DNA of 64,000 nucleotides, taken from NCBI RefSeq assembly GCF_001279695.1, contig NZ_LGDD01000339.1:62001-126000 (forward strand). Direction: 5' to 3'. Origin of the DNA: Streptomyces sp. WM6378. GTDB taxonomy: Bacteria > Actinomycetota > Actinomycetes > Streptomycetales > Streptomycetaceae. The position numbers and the translations under genes are program-made. This document shows positions 26,624 through 34,536 of this stretch, piece by piece (positions within the stretch are counted from its first letter, which is position 1; each line of letters starts with the position of its first letter). The notes under the pieces are model-generated. The model was not told the origin of the DNA, made no database searches, and saw only the letters and a program-made list of their open reading frames with translations.

Positions 26624-27208
26624 GTGAGTACTCGACGCGCCAAGCTGCTGGAAGCGACCTGCCGAGTGATAGCCCTGCGGGGCGTCCGAGGGCTGCGGGT
26701 GGAGGACGTGGCCGCCGAGGCGGGCGTGTCCAAGACGCTGATCTACTACCACTTCCGCGACCGCGCGGGCCTGGTGACCAGCGCGCTGGAGTACGTCAAC
26801 GACCGCGCTGAGGGCTATGCGGACATCGCGGAGGACGACGACTCCCCCGCCCATGAGCTGCTGCTCCGGCTGCTTGCCGCGGAATTCCAGGACGATGCCG
26901 CCGTACGCGAGAACTCCGCCGTGTGGGGCGAGGTCCGTGCGGCGGCGACCTTCGACGAAGGGCTGCGGCCGGTCCTGACCGCGCTGACCGAGCGCTGGCT
27001 CGTCGACCTGGCCGAGCTGATCGCCGACGGCCAGGACGACGGAACCATCCCCGCGTCCGTCGACTCACGAGCCGCCGCGATCCGGCTGACGGCCCTGGTG
27101 GAGGGGCTGAGCGGGCGCTGGCTGGCCGGCTTGATCACCACCCGGGAAGCGAGGGCCCACATCACGGCCGCCTTGGAGCGCGAGCTCCTCCCGAGCGCAC
27201 GGGCCTGA
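26624..27208 (+). CDS. TetR-family regulator, second of a tandem pair
   Basis: A 194-residue TetR protein with HTH RGVRGLRVEDVAAEAGVSKTLIYYHFRDRAGLV, nearly identical to the previous one. The ligand domains are also related but diverge more, as expected if the two sense different ligands or form heterodimers. The GTG at 26624 directly follows AAGG, so no normal Shine-Dalgarno spacing is seen; the start is the least certain part. It lies 52 bp after the first tetR and is probably co-transcribed. Confidence 0.9.
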   Translation: MSTRRAKLLEATCRVIALRGVRGLRVEDVAAEAGVSKTLIYYHFRDRAGLVTSALEYVNDRAEGYADIAEDDDSPAHELLLRLLAAEFQDDAAVRENSAVWGEVRAAATFDEGLRPVLTALTERWLVDLAELIADGQDDGTIPASVDSRAAAIRLTALVEGLSGRWLAGLITTREARAHITAALERELLPSARA

Positions 27209-27254
27209 GGCTGCGGGCATGCCCCGTTCGAGGTGGCGCCCCCTCTCCATATCT

Positions 27255-27272
27255 TGACTGAATTTTCAGTCA
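27255..27272. promoter_or_regulatory. TetR-type operator copy 3, TGACTGAATTTTCAGTCA
   Basis: Exact reverse complement of copy 2, ending 50 bp before the ATG of the third agmatine deiminase. The position fits repression at that promoter. Confidence 0.8.
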
Positions 27273-27322
27273 GTGCGAAAATAGCCCCACCAATGCACAG
27301 CACTTGATGCGGAGCACCACCC

Positions 27323-28543
27323 ATGACCCACCTCCCCACAGGCAGGCGGCTGCTCGACGCCCTCTTCGGCAGGAGTTTCTCCGTGCCGCTTCCCCCCGTG
27401 TCCCGGCGCACCGCACTGCGCACGTTCGCCGGAGTCGGCGCCCTCGCCGTCACCTCCACGGCCTGCAGTCCCGGGAACGACCCGGCTGACGCGACCTCCT
27501 CCTCGCCCTCGGCCGCGGGTGAACAGAGCGCGGGCCGGCGCTTCGGCGCCGAGTGGGACAGCCACGCCCGGACGTTCATGTCCTGGCCGGCCCTTGATTC
27601 GGTGTGGGGCGAGCAACTGCCGTCCGTGCGCGAGGACATCGCGCGCGTGGCGCGGGCGGTCGCGGAGTACGAGCCCGTGGTGCTGATGGCCCGGCCCGAC
27701 CAGCAGGCGGCGGCCCAGCGGGCCTGCGGCTCCCAGGTCGAGGTGATCCCGCTCGCGGTGGACGACCTGTGGGCCCGCGACACAGTGCCGGTTTTCGTGG
27801 CGGAGAACGGCCGCACCCTGGGCGTCGACCTCAACTTCAGCGGCTGGGGCAACAAGCAGGTGCACACCAACGACGGCCAGGTCGGCCGGGTGCTGCTCGC
27901 GAAGTACGGCATCGCGCGCGTCAAGGCGCCGCTGGTCGCCGAGGGCGGTTCCTTCGAGACCGACGGAGAGGGCACGCTCCTTGTCACGGAGAGCTCGGTG
28001 GTCAACAAGAACCGCAACCCCGGCAAGACCCGCGACCAGATCGAGGCCGAGCTGAAGAGCAGCCTCGGCGTCAAGAAGGTGCTCTGGCTGGCCGGGGTGC
28101 GGGGCAAGGACATCACCGACGCCCACGTCGACAGCATCGCCCGGTTCACCGCGCCGGGTGTCGTCTTGGTCGACCAGGCCTTCCCCGGCAGCCCGCCGGA
28201 CGTCTGGGCCCGGTCGGCCGACCAGGCCCGGGCGGTCCTCAAGGAGGCAACTGACGCGCGCGGCAAGCGACTTGAGGTCATCGACCTGCCGCAGCCCGAC
28301 CTCGACAAGATCACTGGCCGGGGCGACGACTTCGTCTCCACCTACGCGAACTTCTACGTCGCCAACGACGCCGTGTTCATGCCCCGTTTCGGCGACGCCC
28401 GGGCCGACGACCGGGCCAAGGGCATCCTGCAGGACCACTTCCCCAAGCGGGACGTCGTCCCCGTGAAGATCGACACCATCGCCTCCGGCGGAGGCGGCAT
28501 CCACTGCGCGACCCACGACCAGCCCGGCAAACCAGCCAAGTAA
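27323..28543 (+). CDS. Agmatine deiminase family protein, Tat lipoprotein-like
   Basis: A 406-residue deiminase-family protein. Its long N-terminus holds a twin-arginine motif (SRRTALRTFAGVGALAV) and a Cys at residue 48 in TSTAC, so it is probably exported by Tat and lipid-anchored; a Ser/Ala-rich linker follows. Catalytic blocks are present: TFMSWPALDS, DDLWARDTVPVF, LNFSGWGNKQVH, EGGSFETDGEG, DAHVDS and GGGGIHCATHDQP with Cys395. It is monocistronic behind operator copy 3, and is the third deiminase paralogue in 13 kb, closest to the Tat-exported one. Confidence 0.9.
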   Translation: MTHLPTGRRLLDALFGRSFSVPLPPVSRRTALRTFAGVGALAVTSTACSPGNDPADATSSSPSAAGEQSAGRRFGAEWDSHARTFMSWPALDSVWGEQLPSVREDIARVARAVAEYEPVVLMARPDQQAAAQRACGSQVEVIPLAVDDLWARDTVPVFVAENGRTLGVDLNFSGWGNKQVHTNDGQVGRVLLAKYGIARVKAPLVAEGGSFETDGEGTLLVTESSVVNKNRNPGKTRDQIEAELKSSLGVKKVLWLAGVRGKDITDAHVDSIARFTAPGVVLVDQAFPGSPPDVWARSADQARAVLKEATDARGKRLEVIDLPQPDLDKITGRGDDFVSTYANFYVANDAVFMPRFGDARADDRAKGILQDHFPKRDVVPVKIDTIASGGGGIHCATHDQPGKPAK

Positions 28544-28671
28544 CCGCGCGGAGTGGCGCGGCCGCCGTGTGCGGTAGCTGGTCCACTCCTGATGCGCAGA
28601 ACGTCAGTGACAGCCCCGTGATCGCCCTGGCCGCCCGCGTGGTCAGGCCACACCACGGCTACCCCCTGACA

Positions 28672-28710
28672 CCCCTCCCGACCGCTCGGTCGCGCGAGCG
28701 GCGAGAGGGG
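28672..28710. terminator. Hairpin between convergent genes
   Basis: CCGCTCG/CGAGCGG (28682-28688, 28695-28701) form the top and CCCCTC/GAGGGG the base of an interrupted stem-loop between the deiminase and lectin genes; probably bidirectional. Confidence 0.6.
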
Positions 28711-28728
28711 CAGGGGCGGGGTGGTCCG

Positions 28729-29442
28729 TCAGGGGGTCAGTACCCACTTCTGGTTGGCCAGGCCGTTGCAGTCCCAGATGCCCAGCTGCGTGCCGTTGGC
28801 GGTGTTGAAGCCGAGGTCGTCGAGGCACTTGCCGGTGAGGGCGTTCTTGAGCGAGCCGTCCGGCTGCGGGACCCACTGCTCGCTCTGGCTGCCCTGCTGG
28901 CAGTCGTAGATCTCGACCTTGGTCCCGTTCTCACTGCGTCCCCACACCACGTTGAGACACATGCCGAGCGCGCGCACCGTGTGGTCCGTGCCCAGGGTCC
29001 ACCACTGGGCGCCGGTGCCGTTGCAGTCGTAGACCTGCACGGGGGTGGCGACCGTGGTCTTTCCGCTGCGGATGTCCACGCACTTGCCGCCGTAGCCGAC
29101 CAGCCGTCCCTGGCTGCCCGTGACGCCCACGACCACGGCGTCGATGTACTTGGTCGCGTAGGAGGCTCCCGTACACGCGCCGGTCGACGTGCCGTCGCCG
29201 GTGACGATGTTGCCGACCACCTGGAACGGGACCGGCTGGCCGCTCACCACGTAGAAGCAGCCGACCACGGCCCGCCACTGGGTGCCCGGGGCCACGCCTG
29301 AGCAGGAAGCGCTGCCCATCGGACCGCCGTAGTGGGTGGTGCACGAACCGGGGCTGGCAGCGGCCTGCGCCGTGCCGGGCAGGGCGACGGCTGCGCAGAT
29401 CGCCAACAGCGCGGTCAATAAGGCGGCGGCAGTGCGTCTCAT
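28729..29442 (-). CDS. Secreted ricin-type beta-trefoil lectin
   Basis: A 237-residue exported protein. After a signal peptide (cleavage near AQAAASPG) comes a Cys-containing N-terminal part of unknown fold, then a ricin B/beta-trefoil domain from about residue 110 with three QxW-type repeats (CNGTGAQWW, CQQGSQSEQW, CNGLANQKW) and the GKCVD/KCLDD starts. No catalytic domain is attached, so it is a carbohydrate-binding protein. Codon 8 is TTA (29421-29419), predicting bldA dependence. It is divergent from the XRE cassette. Confidence 0.88.
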   Translation of the reverse strand: MRRTAAALLTALLAICAAVALPGTAQAAASPGSCTTHYGGPMGSASCSGVAPGTQWRAVVGCFYVVSGQPVPFQVVGNIVTGDGTSTGACTGASYATKYIDAVVVGVTGSQGRLVGYGGKCVDIRSGKTTVATPVQVYDCNGTGAQWWTLGTDHTVRALGMCLNVVWGRSENGTKVEIYDCQQGSQSEQWVPQPDGSLKNALTGKCLDDLGFNTANGTQLGIWDCNGLANQKWVLTP

Positions 29443-29524
29443 GGGGGTGCTCCTTCATTCACAAGGGCTGATCGGACGGACGTGCAACTCCGCGTCGAAG
29501 CCTGATCGAAGGGATGCCAGAGTG

Positions 29525-29571
29525 TCAACTGATGTGAAGAGATTGACCAGTTCATTCATCTCAGTTGAGAT
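29525..29571. promoter_or_regulatory. Paired inverted sites upstream of the XRE gene
   Basis: TCAACTGA (29525-29532) and its reverse complement TCAGTTGA (29561-29568) are 36 bp apart; the second lies in the palindrome ATCTCAGTTGAGAT (29558-29571). The position between the lectin and the XRE gene fits autoregulation by the XRE protein and control of the lectin promoter. Confidence 0.5.
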
Positions 29572-29637
29572 CGGACGGTGCCGGTCCCGTCCCGCGCGCG
29601 GTCGCTTACTATGCCGTTACTGAACGGAGGTGGGACG

Positions 29638-30066
29638 GTGCCGGAGGCCGGGGCCCAGTCATTGGCGGAGCGCATAGAGGCCCTCTTCCAGGCGGTACGC
29701 CGCCCGGACCGCTCGCCCTACAGCAACGAGGAAGTGGCCAGGGCCTGCCGCGAGTCGAGCGGAGAGACGTTTTCCGCCACCTATCTGTGGCAGCTGCGGA
29801 CCGGCCGCCGGGACAACCCCACCAAGCGCCATCTGGAAGCGCTGGCCGCGTTCTTCCAGGTGCCCGTCGCGTACTTCTTCGACGACGCGGAGGGCGCCAA
29901 GGTCGGCGAGGAGGTCGCCCTCCTCTCCGCCATGCGGGACGCCGGTGTGCGCGATGTCGCGTTGCGCGCGGTCCACCTCTCCCCCGACGGACTGGGGACC
30001 GTACGCGACCTGATCGATTCCATCGCCCGTCGCGAGGCCGACCGGCGCCGCTCGACCGGCCGATGA
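29638..30066 (+). CDS. XRE-family helix-turn-helix regulator
   Basis: A 142-residue protein. Residues about 5-75 form an XRE HTH of the actinobacterial type (YSNEEVARACRESSGETFSATYLWQLRTGRRDNPTKRHLEALAAFFQVPVAYFF); a short helical tail follows. The GTG start is set by GGAGG at 29626-29630; an upstream ATG lacks a ribosome site. It overlaps the next gene by ATGA. By analogy with ImmR-ImmA pairs, it may be a repressor whose activity or stability is set by the co-encoded IrrE-like peptidase. Confidence 0.9.
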   Translation: MPEAGAQSLAERIEALFQAVRRPDRSPYSNEEVARACRESSGETFSATYLWQLRTGRRDNPTKRHLEALAAFFQVPVAYFFDDAEGAKVGEEVALLSAMRDAGVRDVALRAVHLSPDGLGTVRDLIDSIARREADRRRSTGR

Positions 30067-30578
30067 TGCCCGGCCGTTGGGGCACCGATCGGGCGGGCCG
30101 CGCTTCCAGGGACCGGCTGCGAAGGTGCCGCGACATCGCCGCCTCGCTGGAGCTCCCCGTTCCCTTCGACGCGGTCGAACTCATCGCCGCCGTGGCGGAG
30201 CAGCGGGGCCGGCCGATCGAACTCATGCCGACCGACTGGCATCCCGGCTTACCGTGCGGCCTGCTGGTCTCGGCGGAACTCGCCGACTACATCGCGTACG
30301 CCGCGGACACGGCCCCGCTGCACCGCCAGCACATCCTCGTTCACGAGCTGTCCCACCTCTTGTGCGGACACGACGGCACCCTCTCGACGGAGCTCACCCC
30401 ACACCTCTCGCCGGGTCTTGTGCGGCGCGTCCTCGGCCGGACGGTCTACACCGATCCACAGGAGCGGGAGGCCGAGTTGCTGGCCTCGCTGATCCTCCAG
30501 CGCGCGGTCTGGTACCTGCCGGCCCGGCCGTCGGACCCCTTCCTCGACTCCGCCCGGTGGCGGGGTGGCCGTGACTGA
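30063..30578 (+). CDS. IrrE/ImmA-like putative zinc peptidase
   Basis: A 171-residue protein of the ImmA/IrrE (DUF955-like) type. The zinc-binding HELSH (residues 94-98) sits in ILVHELSHLLCGH, and a downstream EREAELLASLIL helix likely gives the third ligand. Such proteins cleave or inactivate XRE repressors in response to signals. Codon 63 is TTA (30249-30251), so its synthesis may be tied to development through bldA. It overlaps the XRE gene by 4 bp and the next gene by 14 bp, indicating one operon. Confidence 0.88.
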   Translation: MMPGRWGTDRAGRASRDRLRRCRDIAASLELPVPFDAVELIAAVAEQRGRPIELMPTDWHPGLPCGLLVSAELADYIAYAADTAPLHRQHILVHELSHLLCGHDGTLSTELTPHLSPGLVRRVLGRTVYTDPQEREAELLASLILQRAVWYLPARPSDPFLDSARWRGGRD

Positions 30579-31689
30579 CGTCCTCCAGTGCCTGGCCGGA
30601 CTCGCCCTGTGTGTGTTCGGCCTGTACCGGTGGAGCACGCTGCGCGCCGAGCGACGCGGCGCCGCGCAGCAGTACGTGCACCGCTTCGCCTTCTGCCTGG
30701 GCGCCGCCCTCGTCGTCCTCGCTCCGGCCACCGCCCGGGCGGTCGAGGACACGTTCGCCCTGCCGGGCCTGCCCATGCTCGCGGGCGACCTGCTGCGGAT
30801 CGCGGCGGTCGCCTGCATGGGGCTGGTGACCGCCAGATCGGTTCAACGGCAGCTCATCACAGCCGGGTTGACGCTCCTGGCCCTGGTGTTGCTCTTCTCG
30901 GCGGCCCACATCCAGCACGCCTCCGGGGAACTGTTCGTCGACACCCGCCACCGTCCGTTCCTGGTCGCCTACAACACGACCATCACGCTCTACCCGGCTT
31001 GGCACGCGGCGGCCCTGTGCCGGGCTTCCCTGCACAGATCCCGGCGGGCCGACGGAGCCTTGCGCGTCGGACTGCGCCTGCTCTGCGCCGGCGCGGCCGC
31101 GGGCGTGGTGTGGACGGCCTGGGGGTTCGACGACATCCGGCTCGCCCTGTTCACCGGCCGCCAGACCGACGGCGAGGACGGCGTCTCCGCGGTCCTGGGT
31201 CTGCTGTGCGCGGCCCTGCTCATCGCGGGCGGCAGCACCGCCGCATGGTCCGCGCTGCGTCACTGGTGGTGGTCCTACCGCACCTATCGGGCACTGACAC
31301 CGCTGTGGTCCGCCCTCTGCCGGAGCTTCCCGGAGATCGCCCTGCTGGGGCCCCGGCGCGGCTTCACCGAACTCGCGCCTCGCGCCCTGGGATTCGCCCT
31401 CTACCGCCGCGTCATCGAGATCCACGACGGCCTGCTGCTCCTGCGTCCGCACCTGCGGGACCCGTCCCCGACGGGACCGGACAGCGCGGCCACCGCCTGC
31501 GCGGCGTCGATCCTGGCCGCCCTGGACCGGGCGACCGCCTCACCGCCCGCCCCGGACCTCGCCTGTCCCCCGCCTCTCCTGGGAGACGGGGCCGCCATCG
31601 GAACGGACGCCGAGGCGGCCCAACTGGCTGCGGTTTCCCGGGCGTTCGCGCAGCTGACCGGATCCGGCCAGCACACGGCTTCGGTCTGA
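30565..31689 (+). CDS. Seven-TM membrane protein, MAB_1171c-like
   Basis: A 374-residue protein with seven predicted helices in residues 1-230 (for example LAGLALCVFGLY, CLGAALVVLAPATA, LTLLALVLLFSAA, VLGLLCAALLIAGGS), then a soluble C-terminal region of about 140 residues starting WWWSYRTYRALTPLWSALC. It resembles the actinobacterial MAB_1171c-type proteins, often called putative transporters without proof, that occur next to XRE and ImmA-like genes. The layout would also suit a receptor. The GTG lies inside the end of the peptidase gene, implying coupling. Confidence 0.8.
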   Translation: MAVTDVLQCLAGLALCVFGLYRWSTLRAERRGAAQQYVHRFAFCLGAALVVLAPATARAVEDTFALPGLPMLAGDLLRIAAVACMGLVTARSVQRQLITAGLTLLALVLLFSAAHIQHASGELFVDTRHRPFLVAYNTTITLYPAWHAAALCRASLHRSRRADGALRVGLRLLCAGAAAGVVWTAWGFDDIRLALFTGRQTDGEDGVSAVLGLLCAALLIAGGSTAAWSALRHWWWSYRTYRALTPLWSALCRSFPEIALLGPRRGFTELAPRALGFALYRRVIEIHDGLLLLRPHLRDPSPTGPDSAATACAASILAALDRATASPPAPDLACPPPLLGDGAAIGTDAEAAQLAAVSRAFAQLTGSGQHTASV

Positions 31690-31881
31690 TTCCGCCCGAC
31701 CGCACCGCACCTGCCCGGTTCCGCGGGTGTCAGGGCTCCAGGCACGGTAGTTGCTCAGAACGGAACTATTGCTTGCCGATCTGGGCATTGCCGTCGCGTC
31801 ATCCCGTGTCAAGACTCAAGGAGTCCGCGGACGCGGACGAAGCGGTCACCGGCGTACACGTCGACAACATTGGGAGAGGCC

Positions 31882-33015
31882 ATGCGAAAGAGGAATGTTC
31901 TGATCTCCGGAGCGAGTGTCGCGGGGCTGACGCTGGCTCACTGGTTGCAGCGCGCGGGGTTCCACCCGACGATCGTGGAGCGGGCACCCGGGCTGCGCAG
32001 GGGCGGGCAGGCCATCGACATCCGCGGCGTCGCGTTACAGGTCGTGGAACGGATGTGGCTGCTCGACAAGGTGCGGGCGGCCACCACCGACATGCGCGGC
32101 ATGTCGTTCGTGGACGGTCGGGGTGAGGAATTGTCCAGGTCCACCGAGGCCACCCTGACCGGCGGCCTCATCGACAACGACGACGTCGAAATCATGCGGG
32201 ACGACCTGACGACCCTGCTGTTCGACGCGAGTCGCTACGGGAACGACTATCTGTTCGGCGATGTCATCACCTCCCTCACACAGGACGACGACGGCGTCGA
32301 GGTCCGCTTCCAGCACGAACGTCCACGCCGCTTCGACCTGGTGATCGGCGCGGACGGCCTGCACTCCGGCGTGCGGCGGCTGGCCTTCGGCCCGGAGTCG
32401 GAATTCCTCCATTTCCTCGACAGCTATCTCGCCATCTTCAGCGTGGACAACTTCCTCGGCCTCGACCATTGGCAGATGTACCACACCATCGATGACGCGC
32501 TGGTCGGCGTCTACAGCGCCCGGCACAACACCGAGGCCAGGGCGATGCTGCTCTTCCGGTCCGCGGAACTCGACTTCGACCACCGCGATCCCGAGCAGCA
32601 GAAGAACATCCTCGCCGAGCGCTTCGCCGACGTCGGCTGGGAAACGCCCCGCCTCCTTGCGAGCATGTGGGACGCGCCGGATTTCTACTTCGACTCGATG
32701 AGCCTGGTCCGCATGGAAAGCTGGTCGACAGGGCGGGTCGGGCTCGTCGGGGACGCGGGCTATTGCCCTTCACCGCGATCCGGCCAAGGCACCAGCATCG
32801 CCCTGGTCGGCGCCTACGTACTCGCGGGAGAGCTCGCCAACCACCCGGACGACCACCGTGTGGCCTTCGCCCGCTACGAGCAGTTGATGCGTGAGTACGT
32901 CCGCGAGAACCAGCAGCTCGCCCGTCGCAAGACCAACGGCAGCCCGAGCTCTTCCGAGGAGCTCACCCACGCGGCCAACGCCATCGCACTGCCCGACTAC
33001 CCCCACCACGGCTGA
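31882..33015 (+). CDS. FAD-dependent monooxygenase (PHBH/TetX-like)
   Basis: A 377-residue class A flavoprotein monooxygenase. The FAD-binding fold starts with VLISGASVAGLTLAHWLQRAG, followed by ERAPGLRRGGQAIDI, the DG motif FDLVIGADGLHSGVRR, and GRVGLVGDAGYCPSPRSGQGTSIALVGAYVLAGEL. Members hydroxylate aromatic compounds or inactivate antibiotics; the substrate is unknown. GGGAGAGG precedes the ATG. Codon 52 is TTA (32035-32037). It is separated by 192 bp from the 7TM gene, so it may belong to the same regulated unit or have its own promoter. Confidence 0.9.
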   Translation: MRKRNVLISGASVAGLTLAHWLQRAGFHPTIVERAPGLRRGGQAIDIRGVALQVVERMWLLDKVRAATTDMRGMSFVDGRGEELSRSTEATLTGGLIDNDDVEIMRDDLTTLLFDASRYGNDYLFGDVITSLTQDDDGVEVRFQHERPRRFDLVIGADGLHSGVRRLAFGPESEFLHFLDSYLAIFSVDNFLGLDHWQMYHTIDDALVGVYSARHNTEARAMLLFRSAELDFDHRDPEQQKNILAERFADVGWETPRLLASMWDAPDFYFDSMSLVRMESWSTGRVGLVGDAGYCPSPRSGQGTSIALVGAYVLAGELANHPDDHRVAFARYEQLMREYVRENQQLARRKTNGSPSSSEELTHAANAIALPDYPHHG

Positions 33016-33039
33016 CGTCTCTCAGGAACCCGAGGCCCA

Positions 33040-33073
33040 CCGCCGCCGGGACGGGACCCGATCCGGGCGGCGG
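33040..33073. terminator. GC-rich hairpin between convergent genes
   Basis: CCGCCGCC (33040-33047) pairs with GGCGGCGG (33066-33073) over an 18-nt loop that can pair further internally; it lies between the monooxygenase and the M1 peptidase gene. Confidence 0.55.
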
Positions 33074-33090
33074 CGGGCTCTGGCGGGCGG

Positions 33091-34515
33091 TTACCGGTCG
33101 GCCAGTGCAGCCAGGCCGCCCGGGTAGAGGTACTGCTTCGGCGGGATCGTCGTCCCGTGGGCCCATGCGTCGAAGAAGCCCTTGAGGTCCTTGCCCGACA
33201 CCTTCGCCGCCAGCGCCTCGAACTCCGGGAAGGAGGCATTGCCGTACGCGTGGGAGCTGGTCCAGCGCCGGAGGGTGTCGAAGAACGCGTCGTCCCCGAC
33301 GGTGCGCCGCAGCGCGTGGAGCATCAGCGAGCCCTTGAAGTACAGGGCGGGGTCGAGTTCCTTGCCTTTGCCCGGGTCGTAGAGCTTGGTGGACCAGTAA
33401 GCCGGGTTGTCCTTGTTCTCCTTGATGAGTGGGGCATAGAAGCCTGTGTCGAGGTTGGCTCCCTTGTGCTCCTCCCACAGCTGGTTGGCGTACTGGGCGA
33501 AGCACTCGGCCAGACAGCCGTCGCGCCAGTCGCTGAACGAGACGCTGTCGCCGAACCATTGGTGGGCGTTCTCGTGCACCACCGCGACGTCGAACAGACC
33601 CCCCGTGTAGGTGGGTCGGCTCTGTGTCTCCAGGTCCAGCGCGCGGGCGTGCGGACCCGTGGACCAGCCGACGACGATGGCGCCCGCCGAGGAGAACGGG
33701 TACGGGCCGAACTTAGATACCAGGAAGCCGAGGATGTCGTTCTGCAGGGCCTCGGTCGGCGTGTCGACCGGCACGTCGGGACCGTAGGCCGTGATGACCG
33801 GTGTGCCGTCGGCGAGTTGCGAGCGGTGGACGGTGAACCGGTCGATGGCGACCGTACTGAGATAGGTGGCCATCGGCCGGTCCTCGCGCCAGCGGAAGGT
33901 CGTCCTGCCGCCCTCGGTGGTGGTCGGGCCGGGCAGGCCGTTGCCGATGGCGGCCCAGCCGTCGGGCACGGTCGCGGTGAGGGCGAAGGTGGCCTTGTCG
34001 GACGGGTGGTCGTTGGACGGGTACCAGGAGGTCGCGGCGTGCGGTTCGCCCGCCGCGTTCGCGCCGCCGCTGGCCAGGACGTGCCAGCCCTCGGCGTCGG
34101 GCCGGCCGGCGTACTTCACCCGGACCGCGAACGTGGTGCCCTTGGCCACCCGGTGAGCCGGTTCGACGACCAGCTTGTGCTCCCCGGACCGCGAGAACGA
34201 CCTCGCCGGGGCGCCGTTCACGGTGACGGAGGCGACCTCGAAGCCCTTCAGGTCCAGGGCGAAGCGGTCCAGGGTGTGGGTGGCACGCGCCGTGACGGTC
34301 GTGTCGCCGTCCAGATGGTCGGCGCGCGCCGGGTCGTAGCCGATGTGGACGTCGTAATGGGCCACGTCGTAGCCGGAGTTGCCGTCGTCGGGGAAGTAAG
34401 GGTCCTTGACGCCTGTCGCGCCGGCGGGGACGGCCGTCAGAGCGATGCCGAGGGCGGTGGCGGCCGCCAGCGCCGCTCTCGTCGTACGGCGGAGGTGAGT
34501 CGGTGGTGTGCGCAT
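33091..34515 (-). CDS. Secreted M1-family zinc metallopeptidase
   Basis: A 474-residue exported aminopeptidase-like protein. The signal peptide ends near VPAGATG. An N-terminal beta domain (YDVAHYDVHIGYDP) precedes the gluzincin site VVHENAHQWFGD (zinc ligands His314 and His318, catalytic Glu315), with the third ligand Glu in CLAECFAQY. It is shorter than classical aminopeptidase N, like compact actinobacterial M1 enzymes that lack the helical C-terminal domain. It lies 21 bp after the M28 peptidase gene and is probably co-transcribed with it. Confidence 0.92.
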   Translation of the reverse strand: MRTPPTHLRRTTRAALAAATALGIALTAVPAGATGVKDPYFPDDGNSGYDVAHYDVHIGYDPARADHLDGDTTVTARATHTLDRFALDLKGFEVASVTVNGAPARSFSRSGEHKLVVEPAHRVAKGTTFAVRVKYAGRPDAEGWHVLASGGANAAGEPHAATSWYPSNDHPSDKATFALTATVPDGWAAIGNGLPGPTTTEGGRTTFRWREDRPMATYLSTVAIDRFTVHRSQLADGTPVITAYGPDVPVDTPTEALQNDILGFLVSKFGPYPFSSAGAIVVGWSTGPHARALDLETQSRPTYTGGLFDVAVVHENAHQWFGDSVSFSDWRDGCLAECFAQYANQLWEEHKGANLDTGFYAPLIKENKDNPAYWSTKLYDPGKGKELDPALYFKGSLMLHALRRTVGDDAFFDTLRRWTSSHAYGNASFPEFEALAAKVSGKDLKGFFDAWAHGTTIPPKQYLYPGGLAALADR

Positions 34516-34536
34516 CTCTGCTTCCTGGGGCGGTGG

